A stretch of DNA of 64,000 nucleotides, from positions 160,367-224,366 of the forward strand of contig NZ_LZJZ01000061.1 in the NCBI RefSeq assembly GCF_001667585.1, read 5' to 3'. Both the position numbers and the translations under genes were made by a program. Of this stretch, positions 9,601 to 16,663 are shown piece by piece; position 1 is the first letter of the stretch, and the number at the start of each line of letters is the position of its first letter. Source of the DNA: Mycobacterium sp. E2733 (GTDB lineage: Bacteria; Actinomycetota; Actinomycetes; Mycobacteriales; Mycobacteriaceae). Under the pieces are notes generated by a model that was not told the origin of the DNA, did not search any database, and saw only the letters and a program-made list of their open reading frames with translations.

Positions 9601-9894
9601 CGAAAGCGCTGTCGACTCGACGAGATCTGTGAACAAAAGCGTCAAACGGCACATCTCACCGCCGCTAGCGGGAGCGGACAGGAGGTCCTCAGCTTCCACG
9701 TTGCCCACGTCGACCGCCAGCACCCGCTCCGCCAACACGCTGGCGGTTGCGCGATCACCCCGGTTTATCGCCGCCACCGCCTGATCCAGCAACTCATCCA
9801 CCGAGGCGGCGTGTGCGTGGCCGGCACCCCTTCCCGCCATGCCCTCGTTTTGAGCATCCGTCACATCAATATCGTGGCACCGGTGGTCAAGCAT
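6604..9894 (-). CDS. Class III nucleotide cyclase fused to an AAA/STAND-type ATPase and TPR-like repeats
   Basis: A 1096-aa regulator. After a short N-terminal segment (AASVDELLDQAVAAINRGDRATASVLAERVLA) comes a cyclase homology domain with all key residues: FTDLVES (metal Asp), SSTKGDG (Lys and second metal Asp), AQDDVYG (specificity Asp) and AANLAQRV (Asn, Arg). ATP to cAMP conversion is therefore plausible. Next is an ATPase with Walker A GEPGIGKSRLA and a Walker B-like LVVAKD region, then about 550 residues of TPR-like helices (ALAEARTYLSLALTQLDRL and similar). Comparable mycobacterial proteins (Rv0386, Rv1358, Rv2488c types) end in a LuxR helix-turn-helix. This one ends LTPTKHKAGG without one. 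The start is uncertain: ATGs at 9894 and 9840 both lack a good ribosome binding site, and an open frame extends to 10122. Confidence 0.85.
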   Translation of the reverse strand: MLDHRCHDIDVTDAQNEGMAGRGAGHAHAASVDELLDQAVAAINRGDRATASVLAERVLAVDVGNVEAEDLLSAPASGGEMCRLTLLFTDLVESTALSTRIDPETYRTIVGRYRDQVLAIVDRYGGHVSSTKGDGLFAVFGHPEAHENDDERAVLAGLEISREVAKLGGQAKRRFGVDIAVRVGVHRGLVYLDTAQDDVYGMAANLAQRVSSLAPPGGIVVSDAVAPLVGEAFELTSRTQVAVKGIEAPIGYYVVLGEQSDAGRVGVGRGPLVDRERELARLQNCWRRAQRGTLRTPGLVFRGEPGIGKSRLAAAAVELAESAGGVALELVGSPLHSDAGLHPVRTLLERRCGIARLTKPADRLRLLQAEVAARSLDTARMLPLLAPVIGIAPEAGYEPVAAEGHKLHQLIMGAVHEYLLGCFRDGSGLVVAKDVQWFDPSTLDVLGQLLGAADGRLLVVITGQDGGWLPQSWPVKIFDLKPLTDEQADILVSALNPRLSPKQRSQIRARCDGIPFYIEQLVRGFSDQPDGERTGIPDALYEPLFARLRASPNAVPVVEAAAVIGRQFDRGLLCSVCQRSGDEVDDVLDELEDALVVEPSGTNSWRFRHELLHEVARELAPASVRRGLHGKVADALLQGVRGVDPDWRLVAGHYEQAERFVDAISAYRQAATEARRRGALAEARTYLSLALTQLDRLSTGADRDRSEIAVRLERGFLAAAAEGNQSPAAVVDFERCLQLSGTDLHDDELLATMVALMVYYFTRADLRRVVRVLRSLRVGLEQGREWLRPVIEASFGVVATLRGEFNAASSRLEHAMPDLVAADQLDALWYQPNDPITTARVHRALVNFVRGDLPGAEAELAEVAGRVGGLGFPQGPFSAAFANFVEIWMRIEGGQLDQASVLAAGVTEQAQRHGFDAWHLWGETQQTTVAALTALRAEPLDPSALSRHMVTMTKLVDVLARAGLNAYLTFFDGVLAQLLLALGEPQHARDQLDAALSLARDTGMHFYDAELLRLRAHTHSNSSAVGADLQAALDLADRQGARLFELRVALDLFELNGGPSRAALAAAVSRMPTDSALPELARARAALTPTKHKAGG

Positions 9895-10229
9895 GATGTG
9901 CCGTATTGGGTCGACGAATTTCTTCGCCTGCAGGGACTGCCCGCGTGGCCGTCGGGGTGGTTCAGCGCAGGTGCGGGTCAGAGGCCAGCATCGCGATAAG
10001 GGGTCGATTCCCGGCAAGTCCACAGAGAATGTGCTGTTCAATGCGATAGATCGGTACGCGCCGCAAACGCCGGGAGACCTACGGGTTGGATTACGCCCGG
10101 GGTGAGCGGCTTTAATCGTCATACGACGGCGATGTCACGTTGTGCGCGCCGACACCGCCTCACGAGAACGCTTCAGATGAGCGCTCTTGTCGCGGAGGCA
10201 GTCTTTCGTTTGCTCGGGGAGGAGCTTTC
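9895..10229. other. Divergent intergenic region between the cyclase and a secreted-protein gene
   Basis: About 335 bp separate the divergent starts of the cyclase gene (minus) and the Ser/Thr/Pro-rich protein gene (plus), so both promoters should lie here. The minus-strand frame remains open through much of it, giving an alternative N-terminus for the cyclase. I see no convincing operator or riboswitch. Confidence 0.4.
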
Positions 10230-10691
10230 ATGACCTATCGCCGTCTTGCTTGGGGGCTCAGCGCGGTGGTAGCCGCGGCTATCATTCCGGTCGAGGCCCA
10301 TGGCGAGCCGCCGACAAAGTGTCTGACCAACACTCCCAAGGGCAAGCAGGTCTACGTGCCCTGCGATCTGCTCAACGCCGGTGCCAATTTCCCGCCGGGG
10401 CAGCGTTGTCCTCCACCACTTGAGCAGTACCCGAAAGATGTGGCGGACTGGTGTGGCGAAGGCCCAGGCCTTGCGAGTCCCACGCCAGCGAGTCCTACGA
10501 GCCCGACGAGCCCGACGAGCCCCGTGCACCCAACGAGCTCAGTGCGGACCACGAGCCCAACGAGTCCTGCGACCTCAACAACCCCAACGAGTCCTGCGAC
10601 CTCAACGACTCCCACGAGTCCCACGACCTCAACGAGTCCCACGACCTCAACGACTCCCACGAGCCCGGCCGCTCCCGGTAATGCAGGGTGA
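10230..10691 (+). CDS. Secreted Ser/Thr/Pro-rich protein
   Basis: A 153-aa exported protein. The ATG at 10230 follows a strong ribosome binding site (GGGGAGGAG). The signal peptide spans residues 1-31 (MTYRRLAWGLSAVVAAAIIPVEAHG). A small folded head has four Cys (KCLTNTP, VPCDLL, RCPPPLEQYPKDVADWC), followed by about 75 residues of degenerate SPTSP and TSPATSTTP repeats to the C-terminus. The tail is mucin-like and a likely target of mycobacterial O-mannosylation; this is inference from composition. The head resembles other small mycobacterial secreted proteins, but I cannot assign a function. Confidence 0.8.
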   Translation: MTYRRLAWGLSAVVAAAIIPVEAHGEPPTKCLTNTPKGKQVYVPCDLLNAGANFPPGQRCPPPLEQYPKDVADWCGEGPGLASPTPASPTSPTSPTSPVHPTSSVRTTSPTSPATSTTPTSPATSTTPTSPTTSTSPTTSTTPTSPAAPGNAG

Positions 10692-10768
10692 CAGTTCCGG
10701 CAGCTCCGCTCAGTGCACGACGTGCGGCCGCCGAAGTGGAGTATCACCGCTGCGGCGATGGGCCCAGC

Positions 10769-11053
10769 TCAGTCAGCCACGATGCGAAGGCCGTTGAACC
10801 CGTGGTTTCTTCTCTGGGGTGAGGCGAAGCCCGACACATCTGTTCCCAGGCCGCGCACGGCTTCCGCCGGCAACTCGCGGTTGATTACGTGTTCGGCGAC
10901 CACGCACATTTGCATCCTGGTGTTGCGTGACATTGTGCGGAGTACTGCTAAGGATTGTGCGGCGTCGAGTTTGAAGCGCTCGCTGATGATGTCCGTGGCT
11001 TGCGCGATGACGTCTCCAGGCCAGACATGACTCGAATTGGCGCTGTCAGCCAT
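10769..11053 (-). CDS. ANTAR-domain protein
   Basis: A 94-aa protein made almost entirely of one ANTAR RNA-binding domain: VIAQATDIISERFKLDAAQSLAVLRTMSRNTRMQMCVVAEHVI. ANTAR proteins bind paired hairpins in nascent RNA and cause antitermination. Here no GAF or receiver domain is fused, so the sensor input, if any, must come from another protein. The start MADSANSS at 11053 lies 5 bp after the stop of the small upstream gene, indicating an operon. Some ANTAR core aromatics are replaced, so activity is not certain. Confidence 0.7.
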   Translation of the reverse strand: MADSANSSHVWPGDVIAQATDIISERFKLDAAQSLAVLRTMSRNTRMQMCVVAEHVINRELPAEAVRGLGTDVSGFASPQRRNHGFNGLRIVAD

Positions 11054-11058
11054 CGCTT

Positions 11059-11253
11059 CTAGCCGGCCTGCCCGCACTCGCCAGGTAATTCGGAAAGTTC
11101 GGTGAGCGTCCTGGCCTGGGCCCGCTGAACCGCGGCGAGCATCCGTGCGCTCAAATCCAGGCATTCCCGCTCCCCGACGCCGCCGTTGACGGAATATGCG
11201 ATCTGGCGCACCTGGATAGCGAATTGGGTTAGGTCATCACAAAGTTGTTTCAT
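11059..11253 (-). CDS. Small hypothetical protein preceding the ANTAR gene
   Basis: A 64-aa helical protein (MKQLCDDLTQFAIQVRQIAYSVNGGVGERECLDLSARMLAAVQRAQ...). No known domain, signal peptide or membrane segment is visible. It is in operon with the ANTAR gene (5 bp gap), so a partner or regulator role is possible. The ATG at 11253 follows GGAG-like bases; an in-frame start 39 bp upstream is also possible. A pair of palindromes lies just upstream. Confidence 0.6.
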   Translation of the reverse strand: MKQLCDDLTQFAIQVRQIAYSVNGGVGERECLDLSARMLAAVQRAQARTLTELSELPGECGQAG

Positions 11254-11301
11254 GGGAGCCTTCTGGCGCTGAAAGGGCTTAACAATAGCCATATATGCCG
11301 C

Positions 11302-11351
11302 GGACGCCCACGTCCCGTCCGACTTAGACCCAATTCCGGACGCCTACGTCC
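11302..11351. promoter_or_regulatory. Two palindromic operator-like sites
   Basis: GGACGCCCACGTCC (11302-11315) and GGACGCCTACGTCC (11338-11351) are near-identical sites, each with inverted arms GGACG/CGTCC around four bases. They are spaced 36 bp apart and lie 49 and 85 bp upstream of the ATG at 11253. They look like tandem binding sites for a dimeric regulator of the small-protein/ANTAR operon. The regulator is unknown. Confidence 0.5.
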
Positions 11352-11553
11352 AGCCGAATCGGGGTAGTAATGATGCCTAGATCCTATACCGGCGAAGCGG
11401 CTTTGCACTACCGCGCCTGTACAAACACCCGCTGCGCTCGATTGCCATCGGTCAACACCTGTCGCTCAGTCACCCTCGCCCCAAAGGGCCCCGTCGCCGG
11501 CGTGATCTCACGCTGCTATCGCAATATCCGGGGCCATCGGCGGTAAGCGCTGG

Positions 11554-12306
11554 TCAGTTGCCTGCCTCGATTGCCGCGACTCGTGCGGCCGCATCGGATC
11601 CGCAGAAGCGCTGCAGGTCCACTCCTCCCGCGGCCAGCAGATCGTCAACGCGGCGTTTCAGGTCACCCGAGGAGAGGTGGGCGTACAGGTTTGCGCCGGG
11701 GCAAGACGTCTGGGCGAGGTCGCGATGGCCGGCCAATGTCGTGGTTGCGATACGAAAATTCTGGGCGGCCCATGCGAAGACGCGAGCCGCCCCCTGAAGC
11801 TGGGCCTCTGACACAGCCTCTTGATCGAAGTCTCCTTCGCAGAGGACTAGGAAATGGCCCGTGGTGTCGTAGTCCGTCGCGGTGTCGCCGGCGATTTCAG
11901 TGCTCCGGAGTTCGTAGACGTTGCCATTGCGGTCGACGCCGACGTGGTAGGCGATGTCGATCCACCCGTGCTGATCCTGGTGGTACCGCTGATCCAGTCG
12001 GAGGTGGCCTGGGGCATTGCGGTTGTCGCCGAGGACGACGGCCTCGTGGTGGAGGGTCATCCGGGTGATGGTGTGGCGCTTTCCGCCAGAGCGGGCCGGG
12101 CGCGCGCCCCAGGCGTCTCGGCATAGCAACAATGCCGAAGTGGTCGCGGTCAGGCCGACGGTGGTCGTCGCGGAAATAGGCGGAGCCGAAGGTGGCCTGG
12201 CGCCGATCATGGACGCCACGCCCACGCCGCCGGCCAACCCTAAAAGGCGGCGACGGCTGACAACGGCTGGCGGTTCATGGGGCCGGCCGAGTGCAGGCTC
12301 GCACAT
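11554..12306 (-). CDS. Tat-exported PGRP-type peptidoglycan amidase
   Basis: A 250-aa secreted N-acetylmuramoyl-L-alanine amidase. The Tat leader reads SRRRLLGLAGGVGVASMIGA. The catalytic domain has RDAWGARPA, MTLHHEAV (zinc His), IDIAYHVGVDRNGNVYELR, and LAGHRDLAQTSCPGANLY (second zinc His and Cys). The C-terminus adds about 35 residues (LKRRVDDLLAAGGVDLQRFCGSD). The ATG at 12306 is chosen because it starts the leader; a long in-frame extension to 12693 is antisense to the neighbouring lipoprotein gene. It is divergent from that lipoprotein gene. Confidence 0.85.
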   Translation of the reverse strand: MCEPALGRPHEPPAVVSRRRLLGLAGGVGVASMIGARPPSAPPISATTTVGLTATTSALLLCRDAWGARPARSGGKRHTITRMTLHHEAVVLGDNRNAPGHLRLDQRYHQDQHGWIDIAYHVGVDRNGNVYELRSTEIAGDTATDYDTTGHFLVLCEGDFDQEAVSEAQLQGAARVFAWAAQNFRIATTTLAGHRDLAQTSCPGANLYAHLSSGDLKRRVDDLLAAGGVDLQRFCGSDAAARVAAIEAGN

Positions 12307-12360
12307 CGTCCTCACGATACGGGCGTGATCCCGGGGCGCGGGATGCGTTTGGTGTCCTCT

Positions 12361-12390
12361 CTTGACGCCGTCAAGATTCGAAAACAAAAT
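12361..12390 (+). promoter_or_regulatory. Putative promoter with a palindrome over the -35 element
   Basis: CTTGACGCCGTCAAG (12361-12375) is a perfect 7+1+7 palindrome containing TTGACG. With 17-bp spacing it is followed by CAAAAT as a weak -10. The ATG of the lipoprotein gene lies 14 bp further on, giving a very short leader. A dimeric repressor could sit on the palindrome. A close relative of this whole segment occurs at 60449. Confidence 0.45.
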
Positions 12391-12403
12391 CGCAGGTAAC
12401 GAG

Positions 12404-13951
12404 ATGAGCTCCACGATGAATCGACCGGTCGCCGCAGGCTTCCGCGGTGCGATGCGAACCGCCATTGCCGCCGGGACCGCCCTCCTTGCGATCACCACCG
12501 GTTGCTCGCGTGGCGACGCGGGACCGGCGCTGGGGGCGAGCACGCAGACCCCCAGACCGGACGTCGCAACGGTCGTCAAGCCGCCCGACCCGGCTCCCGC
12601 AATCGATTTCGTACCCGTCTCCAAGCTGATCAATGGTGCGATTGCGGCGAACCGTTTGCCAGGCGCGGTGGTCGTCATCGGGCATGGTGGCAAGGTCGTC
12701 TTTCACCAGGCCTACGGTTCGCGCAAACTTGCAGGCGAACCGGGACTCGACGGGCTGCCGGCCCCTGCGGAGCCGATGACCGAGGACACGATCTTCGACT
12801 TGGCGTCGTTGACGAAGAACGTTGCAACGGCGACTGCGGTCATGCAGCTCTACGAGCAAGGCAAGGTTGCGTTCGACGATCCCGTGCAGCAGTATCTGCC
12901 CGACTTCAACACCGCGAACGATCCGCGCCGCGCAACGGTGACCCTGCGCATGCTCCTTACGCACACTTCCGGCGAAACCGGGGACGTCAACCTGGGCGAC
13001 CCTTGGGGTCTGGACCACGCCGACAAAGAAGAGGGGATCCATCGTGCGCTCACCACGCCGCTGGAGTCGGCTCCCGGTGGAGTTTTCCGCTATTCCGATA
13101 TCAACTTCATCCTGCTCGGCGCGCTGGTCGAGAAGGAAACCGGTGAGGCGCTGGACGCGTACGTTCAGCGAAACGTATTCGAGCCGCTTGGCATGGAAGA
13201 CACCCACTACCTTCCTCCGGCCCAAGCATGTGGTCCGCACGCGACGCTGGGAGCTGCGATCGCCTGGGCCCCCGCCCCCCAAGGCCGGGCGCCGGACGCC
13301 TGCCCCGCGGGTACCTGGAGCACCGGTCTCTTGCCGCGCATCGCGCCGACAGCACGCGACGAAGAGGGCAGAGCCGACCCGGGCAAGAATCCCGATCTCG
13401 ATCACCTGCTTCGGGGCACCGTCCAGGACACGACGGCGCGGCGCATGGGTGGGGTGGCCGGGCATGCCGGCGTGTTCTCGACGGCCCACGATGTCAGCAT
13501 CTTCGCGCAGGCCCTGCTGGACCGGCTCGCTGGCCGTCCGAGCCAATTCCCTTTGGCGCAAACAACTCTCGAGTTGATGACAAGTCCACAGCAGCCGGGA
13601 CACACGCTTGCGCAGCTGAAGGCGGCCAACGATGCCACCCAAGAAGCCGTCGCAAAGAGGCCGAACAAGACAGATCCGCTGCTCGCTCCACGCTATCCGG
13701 CGATCGCGGGGCAGAACCTGCGCGGCTTCGGCTGGGATATCGACACGGGCCAGTCCACGCCGCGCGGTGTGATCTTCCCCATCGGTAGCTTCGGCCACAC
13801 CGGCTTCACCGGAACCTCGGTTTGGATAGATCCACGCTCAGATACCTACGTAGTTCTGCTGTCGAATTCGATCCACGTCCGAGGCAGTCCACCGATGACC
13901 AATCTGCGAGGTGACGTCGCAACGGCGGCGGCACAGGCCCTGCGTCTTTAG
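12404..13951 (+). CDS. Beta-lactamase-fold serine hydrolase, probable lipoprotein
   Basis: A 515-aa class C beta-lactamase-like esterase or carboxypeptidase. The N-terminus is a lipoprotein-type signal (TALLAITTGC, Cys at about residue 31). The catalytic SxxK is in FDLASLTKNVA and the YxN-like motif in FRYSDINFILLGALVE. A C-terminal GSFGHTGFTGTSVWIDP provides the usual HxG region. Insertions around residues 280-340 are larger than in small beta-lactamases, as in mycobacterial Lpq/Lip proteins. The ATG at 12404 (MSSTMNRPV) follows GGTAACGAG. It is convergent with the M15 peptidase gene, the stop codons overlapping by 4 bp. Substrate unknown. Confidence 0.85.
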   Translation: MSSTMNRPVAAGFRGAMRTAIAAGTALLAITTGCSRGDAGPALGASTQTPRPDVATVVKPPDPAPAIDFVPVSKLINGAIAANRLPGAVVVIGHGGKVVFHQAYGSRKLAGEPGLDGLPAPAEPMTEDTIFDLASLTKNVATATAVMQLYEQGKVAFDDPVQQYLPDFNTANDPRRATVTLRMLLTHTSGETGDVNLGDPWGLDHADKEEGIHRALTTPLESAPGGVFRYSDINFILLGALVEKETGEALDAYVQRNVFEPLGMEDTHYLPPAQACGPHATLGAAIAWAPAPQGRAPDACPAGTWSTGLLPRIAPTARDEEGRADPGKNPDLDHLLRGTVQDTTARRMGGVAGHAGVFSTAHDVSIFAQALLDRLAGRPSQFPLAQTTLELMTSPQQPGHTLAQLKAANDATQEAVAKRPNKTDPLLAPRYPAIAGQNLRGFGWDIDTGQSTPRGVIFPIGSFGHTGFTGTSVWIDPRSDTYVVLLSNSIHVRGSPPMTNLRGDVATAAAQALRL

Positions 13952-14673
13952 GGCCGCTCGAAGTGTTGATAGTCGAGGGGACCCGTCCATTCGCCACCCC
14001 ACCGCCAGCCACGATCTGTGAAGACGTGCACCGCTGGATCGCCGTTGTGCAGGAGCCCCGGGTCGCTGCGGCCGCGGTCCAGATAGGCCGCCGCGTTCTG
14101 CGGTTCGAAATACCCGCTGGCGTAGAGGCACGGGTTGATGAGCGGATTGAGATCGATAGCCCGACCGTAAGCGTGCGGAGACCATTCGTCGGTTCCCGGG
14201 ATGCGTCGGCAGTTGAACGCCGAAGTGTTGTTGTCCTCCATGGATAACTCGTCGTCGGCGTCCGGGTAGTGGTCGACCGTGCGGATCTTCTCGACCGGGT
14301 AGCCAAGCCGGTAAAGCCGCTCGAAGATCGCGCTGACCTCCGGCGCCAGGTCTTCATGCACGATCAGCTCACCGCGATGCATCCGGCCGTCGAAGCCGAT
14401 GTGGTCGACGCTGACCCGTCGCAGCTTTTCCGGCTCGACTGGGCAACCAGGCCGCCAGCTCTCGCCGAGTTCGGCGGCGGTGACCGGTTCCACGGTGGCG
14501 CCGGCGGGTGCTGACGGCACGCTGGCCGACGACGCGGCCGCCGATGGTGACGGTCTGGCAGACCCTGGCGGTGTCGCCGCCGGAGGTGGCCGCGCAGTGG
14601 TGCACTGCACCAGCACGAGACACGCCGCGAGCATTCCGGCCACCGCGGCACCCCGCCGCTCGAAGGGCATCAA
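13948..14673 (-). CDS. M15-family D-Ala-D-Ala carboxypeptidase-like lipoprotein
   Basis: A 241-aa exported protein with a lipobox (LAACLVLVQC) near residue 24, a Pro/Ala/Ser linker, and a C-terminal peptidase_M15C domain. Zinc and catalytic residues are visible in EWSPHAYGRAIDLNPLINP (HxxxxxxD) and PLDYQHFERP (terminal His). The family hydrolyses peptide stems in peptidoglycan at the cell surface. It is transcribed convergently with the beta-lactamase-fold lipoprotein; both are envelope proteins but no operon links them. Confidence 0.85.
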   Translation of the reverse strand: MMPFERRGAAVAGMLAACLVLVQCTTARPPPAATPPGSARPSPSAAASSASVPSAPAGATVEPVTAAELGESWRPGCPVEPEKLRRVSVDHIGFDGRMHRGELIVHEDLAPEVSAIFERLYRLGYPVEKIRTVDHYPDADDELSMEDNNTSAFNCRRIPGTDEWSPHAYGRAIDLNPLINPCLYASGYFEPQNAAAYLDRGRSDPGLLHNGDPAVHVFTDRGWRWGGEWTGPLDYQHFERP

Positions 14674-14723
14674 TGAGTCCTCACCGTTGGCTCCACTGAA
14701 ATGGTTGGTCAGACTGCCAGTGT

Positions 14724-15617
14724 CTATCGCGCCACGATCACGGGGATCTTGGCCCTATTGACCACCGACGCACCGACCGAGCCCAGCACCTTGCCGGCGA
14801 ACGCGCCGCGGCCGTGGTTGCCGACCACAAGCAGTTGGGCCTGTTCGGACGCCTCGAGCAGCCAGCGCACCGGCTCGCCGATCTCGATCCTGCGACGGAC
14901 CCCCACGTCGGGATAGCGGTCGTGCCAGCCCGCCAGCCGTTCGGCCAGCACCTCCTCCTCCGCGGATAGCCGGGCGTCCCATTTGGCGTCTTGGAACAAC
15001 GTTCTTGAGGCTGCTACCCGGGGATCGTCCCAGGCGTGCAAAGCCACCAAGCGGACTCCCCGCCGTAAAGCCTGCTCGAACGCGATCGCGGTCGCTGCCT
15101 CCGATGCCGGTGAGCCGTCGATGCCCACCAGCACGGGCGCGCCTGCGGCCCTGCGAAATTGGGCTTGCTCGTCGCGGATCACGGCGACTGGGGAGTGCGC
15201 GTGGTAGACCAATCCCGAAGTCACCGAGCCAATCGGGCGGTGGGCCAAGGCGCCGCCGTGGCCGTGACTGCCCAGCACGACCATCTCCACGACACTGGAG
15301 AGCGCGACCAGCGCAGGGACCGCCGCTGAAAAAAGGACCTTGCTTTCGACCTTCACCCGACCGAGGTCACCAACGCTCTGCTCGGCGACCCTGATCGCCG
15401 ACCTGATGAATTTGCGTGCCCGCTTCGCGTGCCATTGCCTGAAATCGGTCCGCGGGGTGACCTGGAACCACCCCGGTACGGGGGCGTCGACCACATGCAC
15501 CAGGGCCAGCGGCGCATTCCGCAGCGCGGCATCACGGGCCGCCCACCGGACGGCGCCCAGCGCCGCTGCCGAGCCGTCCACCCCTACCAAGATCGCGCCA
15601 CATGGTGGTTGCCACAT
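14724..15617 (-). CDS. Two-domain universal stress protein
   Basis: A 297-aa protein with two tandem Usp domains. Each starts with a strand and Asp-Gly-Ser (ILVGVDGSAAALGAVRWAA; VLVGIDGSPASEAATAIAF). Each ends with the ATP-binding G-2x-G-9x-GS motif (GSHGHGGALAHRPIGS; GNHGRGAFAGKVLGS). ATP-binding Usp of this type is common in mycobacteria and often belongs to the DosR hypoxia regulon. A DosR-box-like sequence lies about 87 bp upstream. A relic of a second copy of this gene's 5' end lies at 1340-1502. Confidence 0.9.
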   Translation of the reverse strand: MWQPPCGAILVGVDGSAAALGAVRWAARDAALRNAPLALVHVVDAPVPGWFQVTPRTDFRQWHAKRARKFIRSAIRVAEQSVGDLGRVKVESKVLFSAAVPALVALSSVVEMVVLGSHGHGGALAHRPIGSVTSGLVYHAHSPVAVIRDEQAQFRRAAGAPVLVGIDGSPASEAATAIAFEQALRRGVRLVALHAWDDPRVAASRTLFQDAKWDARLSAEEEVLAERLAGWHDRYPDVGVRRRIEIGEPVRWLLEASEQAQLLVVGNHGRGAFAGKVLGSVGASVVNRAKIPVIVAR

Positions 15618-15703
15618 TTCAGCTCGTTTCTGATCGGCTGCTACCCATCGGCAGGATCATTCAGGGCGGCCGAGATCGTCAGGGCCGAAGCGACGCAAGC
15701 CGA

Positions 15704-15717
15704 GGGACCAAAGGCAC
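15704..15717 (-). promoter_or_regulatory. DosR-box-like site upstream of the universal stress protein gene
   Basis: GGGACCAAAGGCAC matches the palindromic DosR consensus core (GGGACTWWAGTCCC) at 11 of 14 positions. It lies 87 bp before the universal stress protein start. The site is degenerate in one half, so this is a suggestion only. Confidence 0.35.
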
Positions 15718-15947
15718 CGATGACGCGCGGCACACGCCGAGCTCCACTGCGTGTTCGCAGGTCACAGACGTAGTGCCCCGCGGGCAACAGCCGTCCCGGC
15801 CGAGCTTCGAGTGCTAGGCTTCGGGGGCTCGATCTGCTATCCCGCCAGCCGACCATGGGCTGGGGCGCCAGATGGCCACTTGATTTCTTGCCCCCCTGGG
15901 TATAAGTGCTCTTACACCACCGTGACTACGCCCCGAATCGAGGAGAA

Positions 15948-16265
15948 GTGACCAGAAAGCTGCTTCTTGCATTGACGTTCGTCATCGCGTTGATTGCTCC
16001 GGCTTCGATCCCCGGTGCGTTTGCCACGGCCCACGCTGACCCGATCGGCTTCCCGCCGGACTGGCCCTTCTATGAGATGCAAACCGAGCAGACGATGTGC
16101 AGGGCCATGGCGGAGGGCTGGTCGCGTGCGCAGATCGTCGGCGCGATGCAACAGGCGAACAACCAGAGTGTGACGGGGCTGAACCCGGAGCAGGCCGCCA
16201 AGCGGGCCAACATGTGGGTCGACCTGGGCCGAATCAAGTACTGCCCCGGCGCAGTCGCCAACTGA
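15948..16265 (+). CDS. Secreted DUF732 protein
   Basis: A 105-aa exported protein. The GTG at 15948 follows AGGAGA directly. The signal peptide is LLLALTFVIALIAPASIPGAFATAHADP. The mature part has the DUF732-type helical pattern with two Cys (TMCRAMAEGWSRAQIVGAMQQANN and IKYCPG). The family is mycobacteria-specific and of unknown function. Confidence 0.8.
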   Translation: MTRKLLLALTFVIALIAPASIPGAFATAHADPIGFPPDWPFYEMQTEQTMCRAMAEGWSRAQIVGAMQQANNQSVTGLNPEQAAKRANMWVDLGRIKYCPGAVAN

Positions 16266-16290
16266 TCCCCACGTTTTCGACGCTGCACCG

Positions 16291-16506
16291 CTAGCAGAGG
16301 GCGGCAGAAAACCATCCGCCGGCCACCAGGGCGATGACGAGCGCGGCGGTCGTGTGCCCCGTCGACGCGGCCACGACGATGCCCGTGATCGCCGCGATGA
16401 GGGCCATGACCACGAACACGGCCAGCAGTATCCGGTGCGAATGGATCGCTCCGCTGGGACGCGGCGCAACGACAACGTGCTTGCTCGAAGCATTGGCTGC
16501 GGCCAT
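16291..16506 (-). CDS. Small two-helix membrane protein
   Basis: A 71-aa protein with a charged N-terminus and two membrane segments (ILLAVFVVMALIAAITGIVV and TTAALVIALVAGGWFSAALC). The C-terminus ends immediately after the second helix. It stands alone between the DUF732 gene and a transporter. Function unknown. Confidence 0.65.
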   Translation of the reverse strand: MAAANASSKHVVVAPRPSGAIHSHRILLAVFVVMALIAAITGIVVAASTGHTTAALVIALVAGGWFSAALC

Positions 16507-16663
16507 TTAAGCTCCTGCTGGTTGTGACCTGGGATACACGATGAGCATAAATGTGCGGTGAGTCACAAACAAACTCCGCTGGCCGCTCCTGATGTCGGGG
16601 CAGGCCGCACCATTCGCGCAGGGCTCAGTTAGTCTCGCTGACCTCTCGGGTATCCACGCAGGC

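Noticed and set aside
12371..13798. 475-codon open frame on the minus strand
   Set aside because: It is the antisense shadow of the beta-lactamase-fold lipoprotein gene, whose motifs and signal are clear on the plus strand; the antisense product is Arg-rich without domains.
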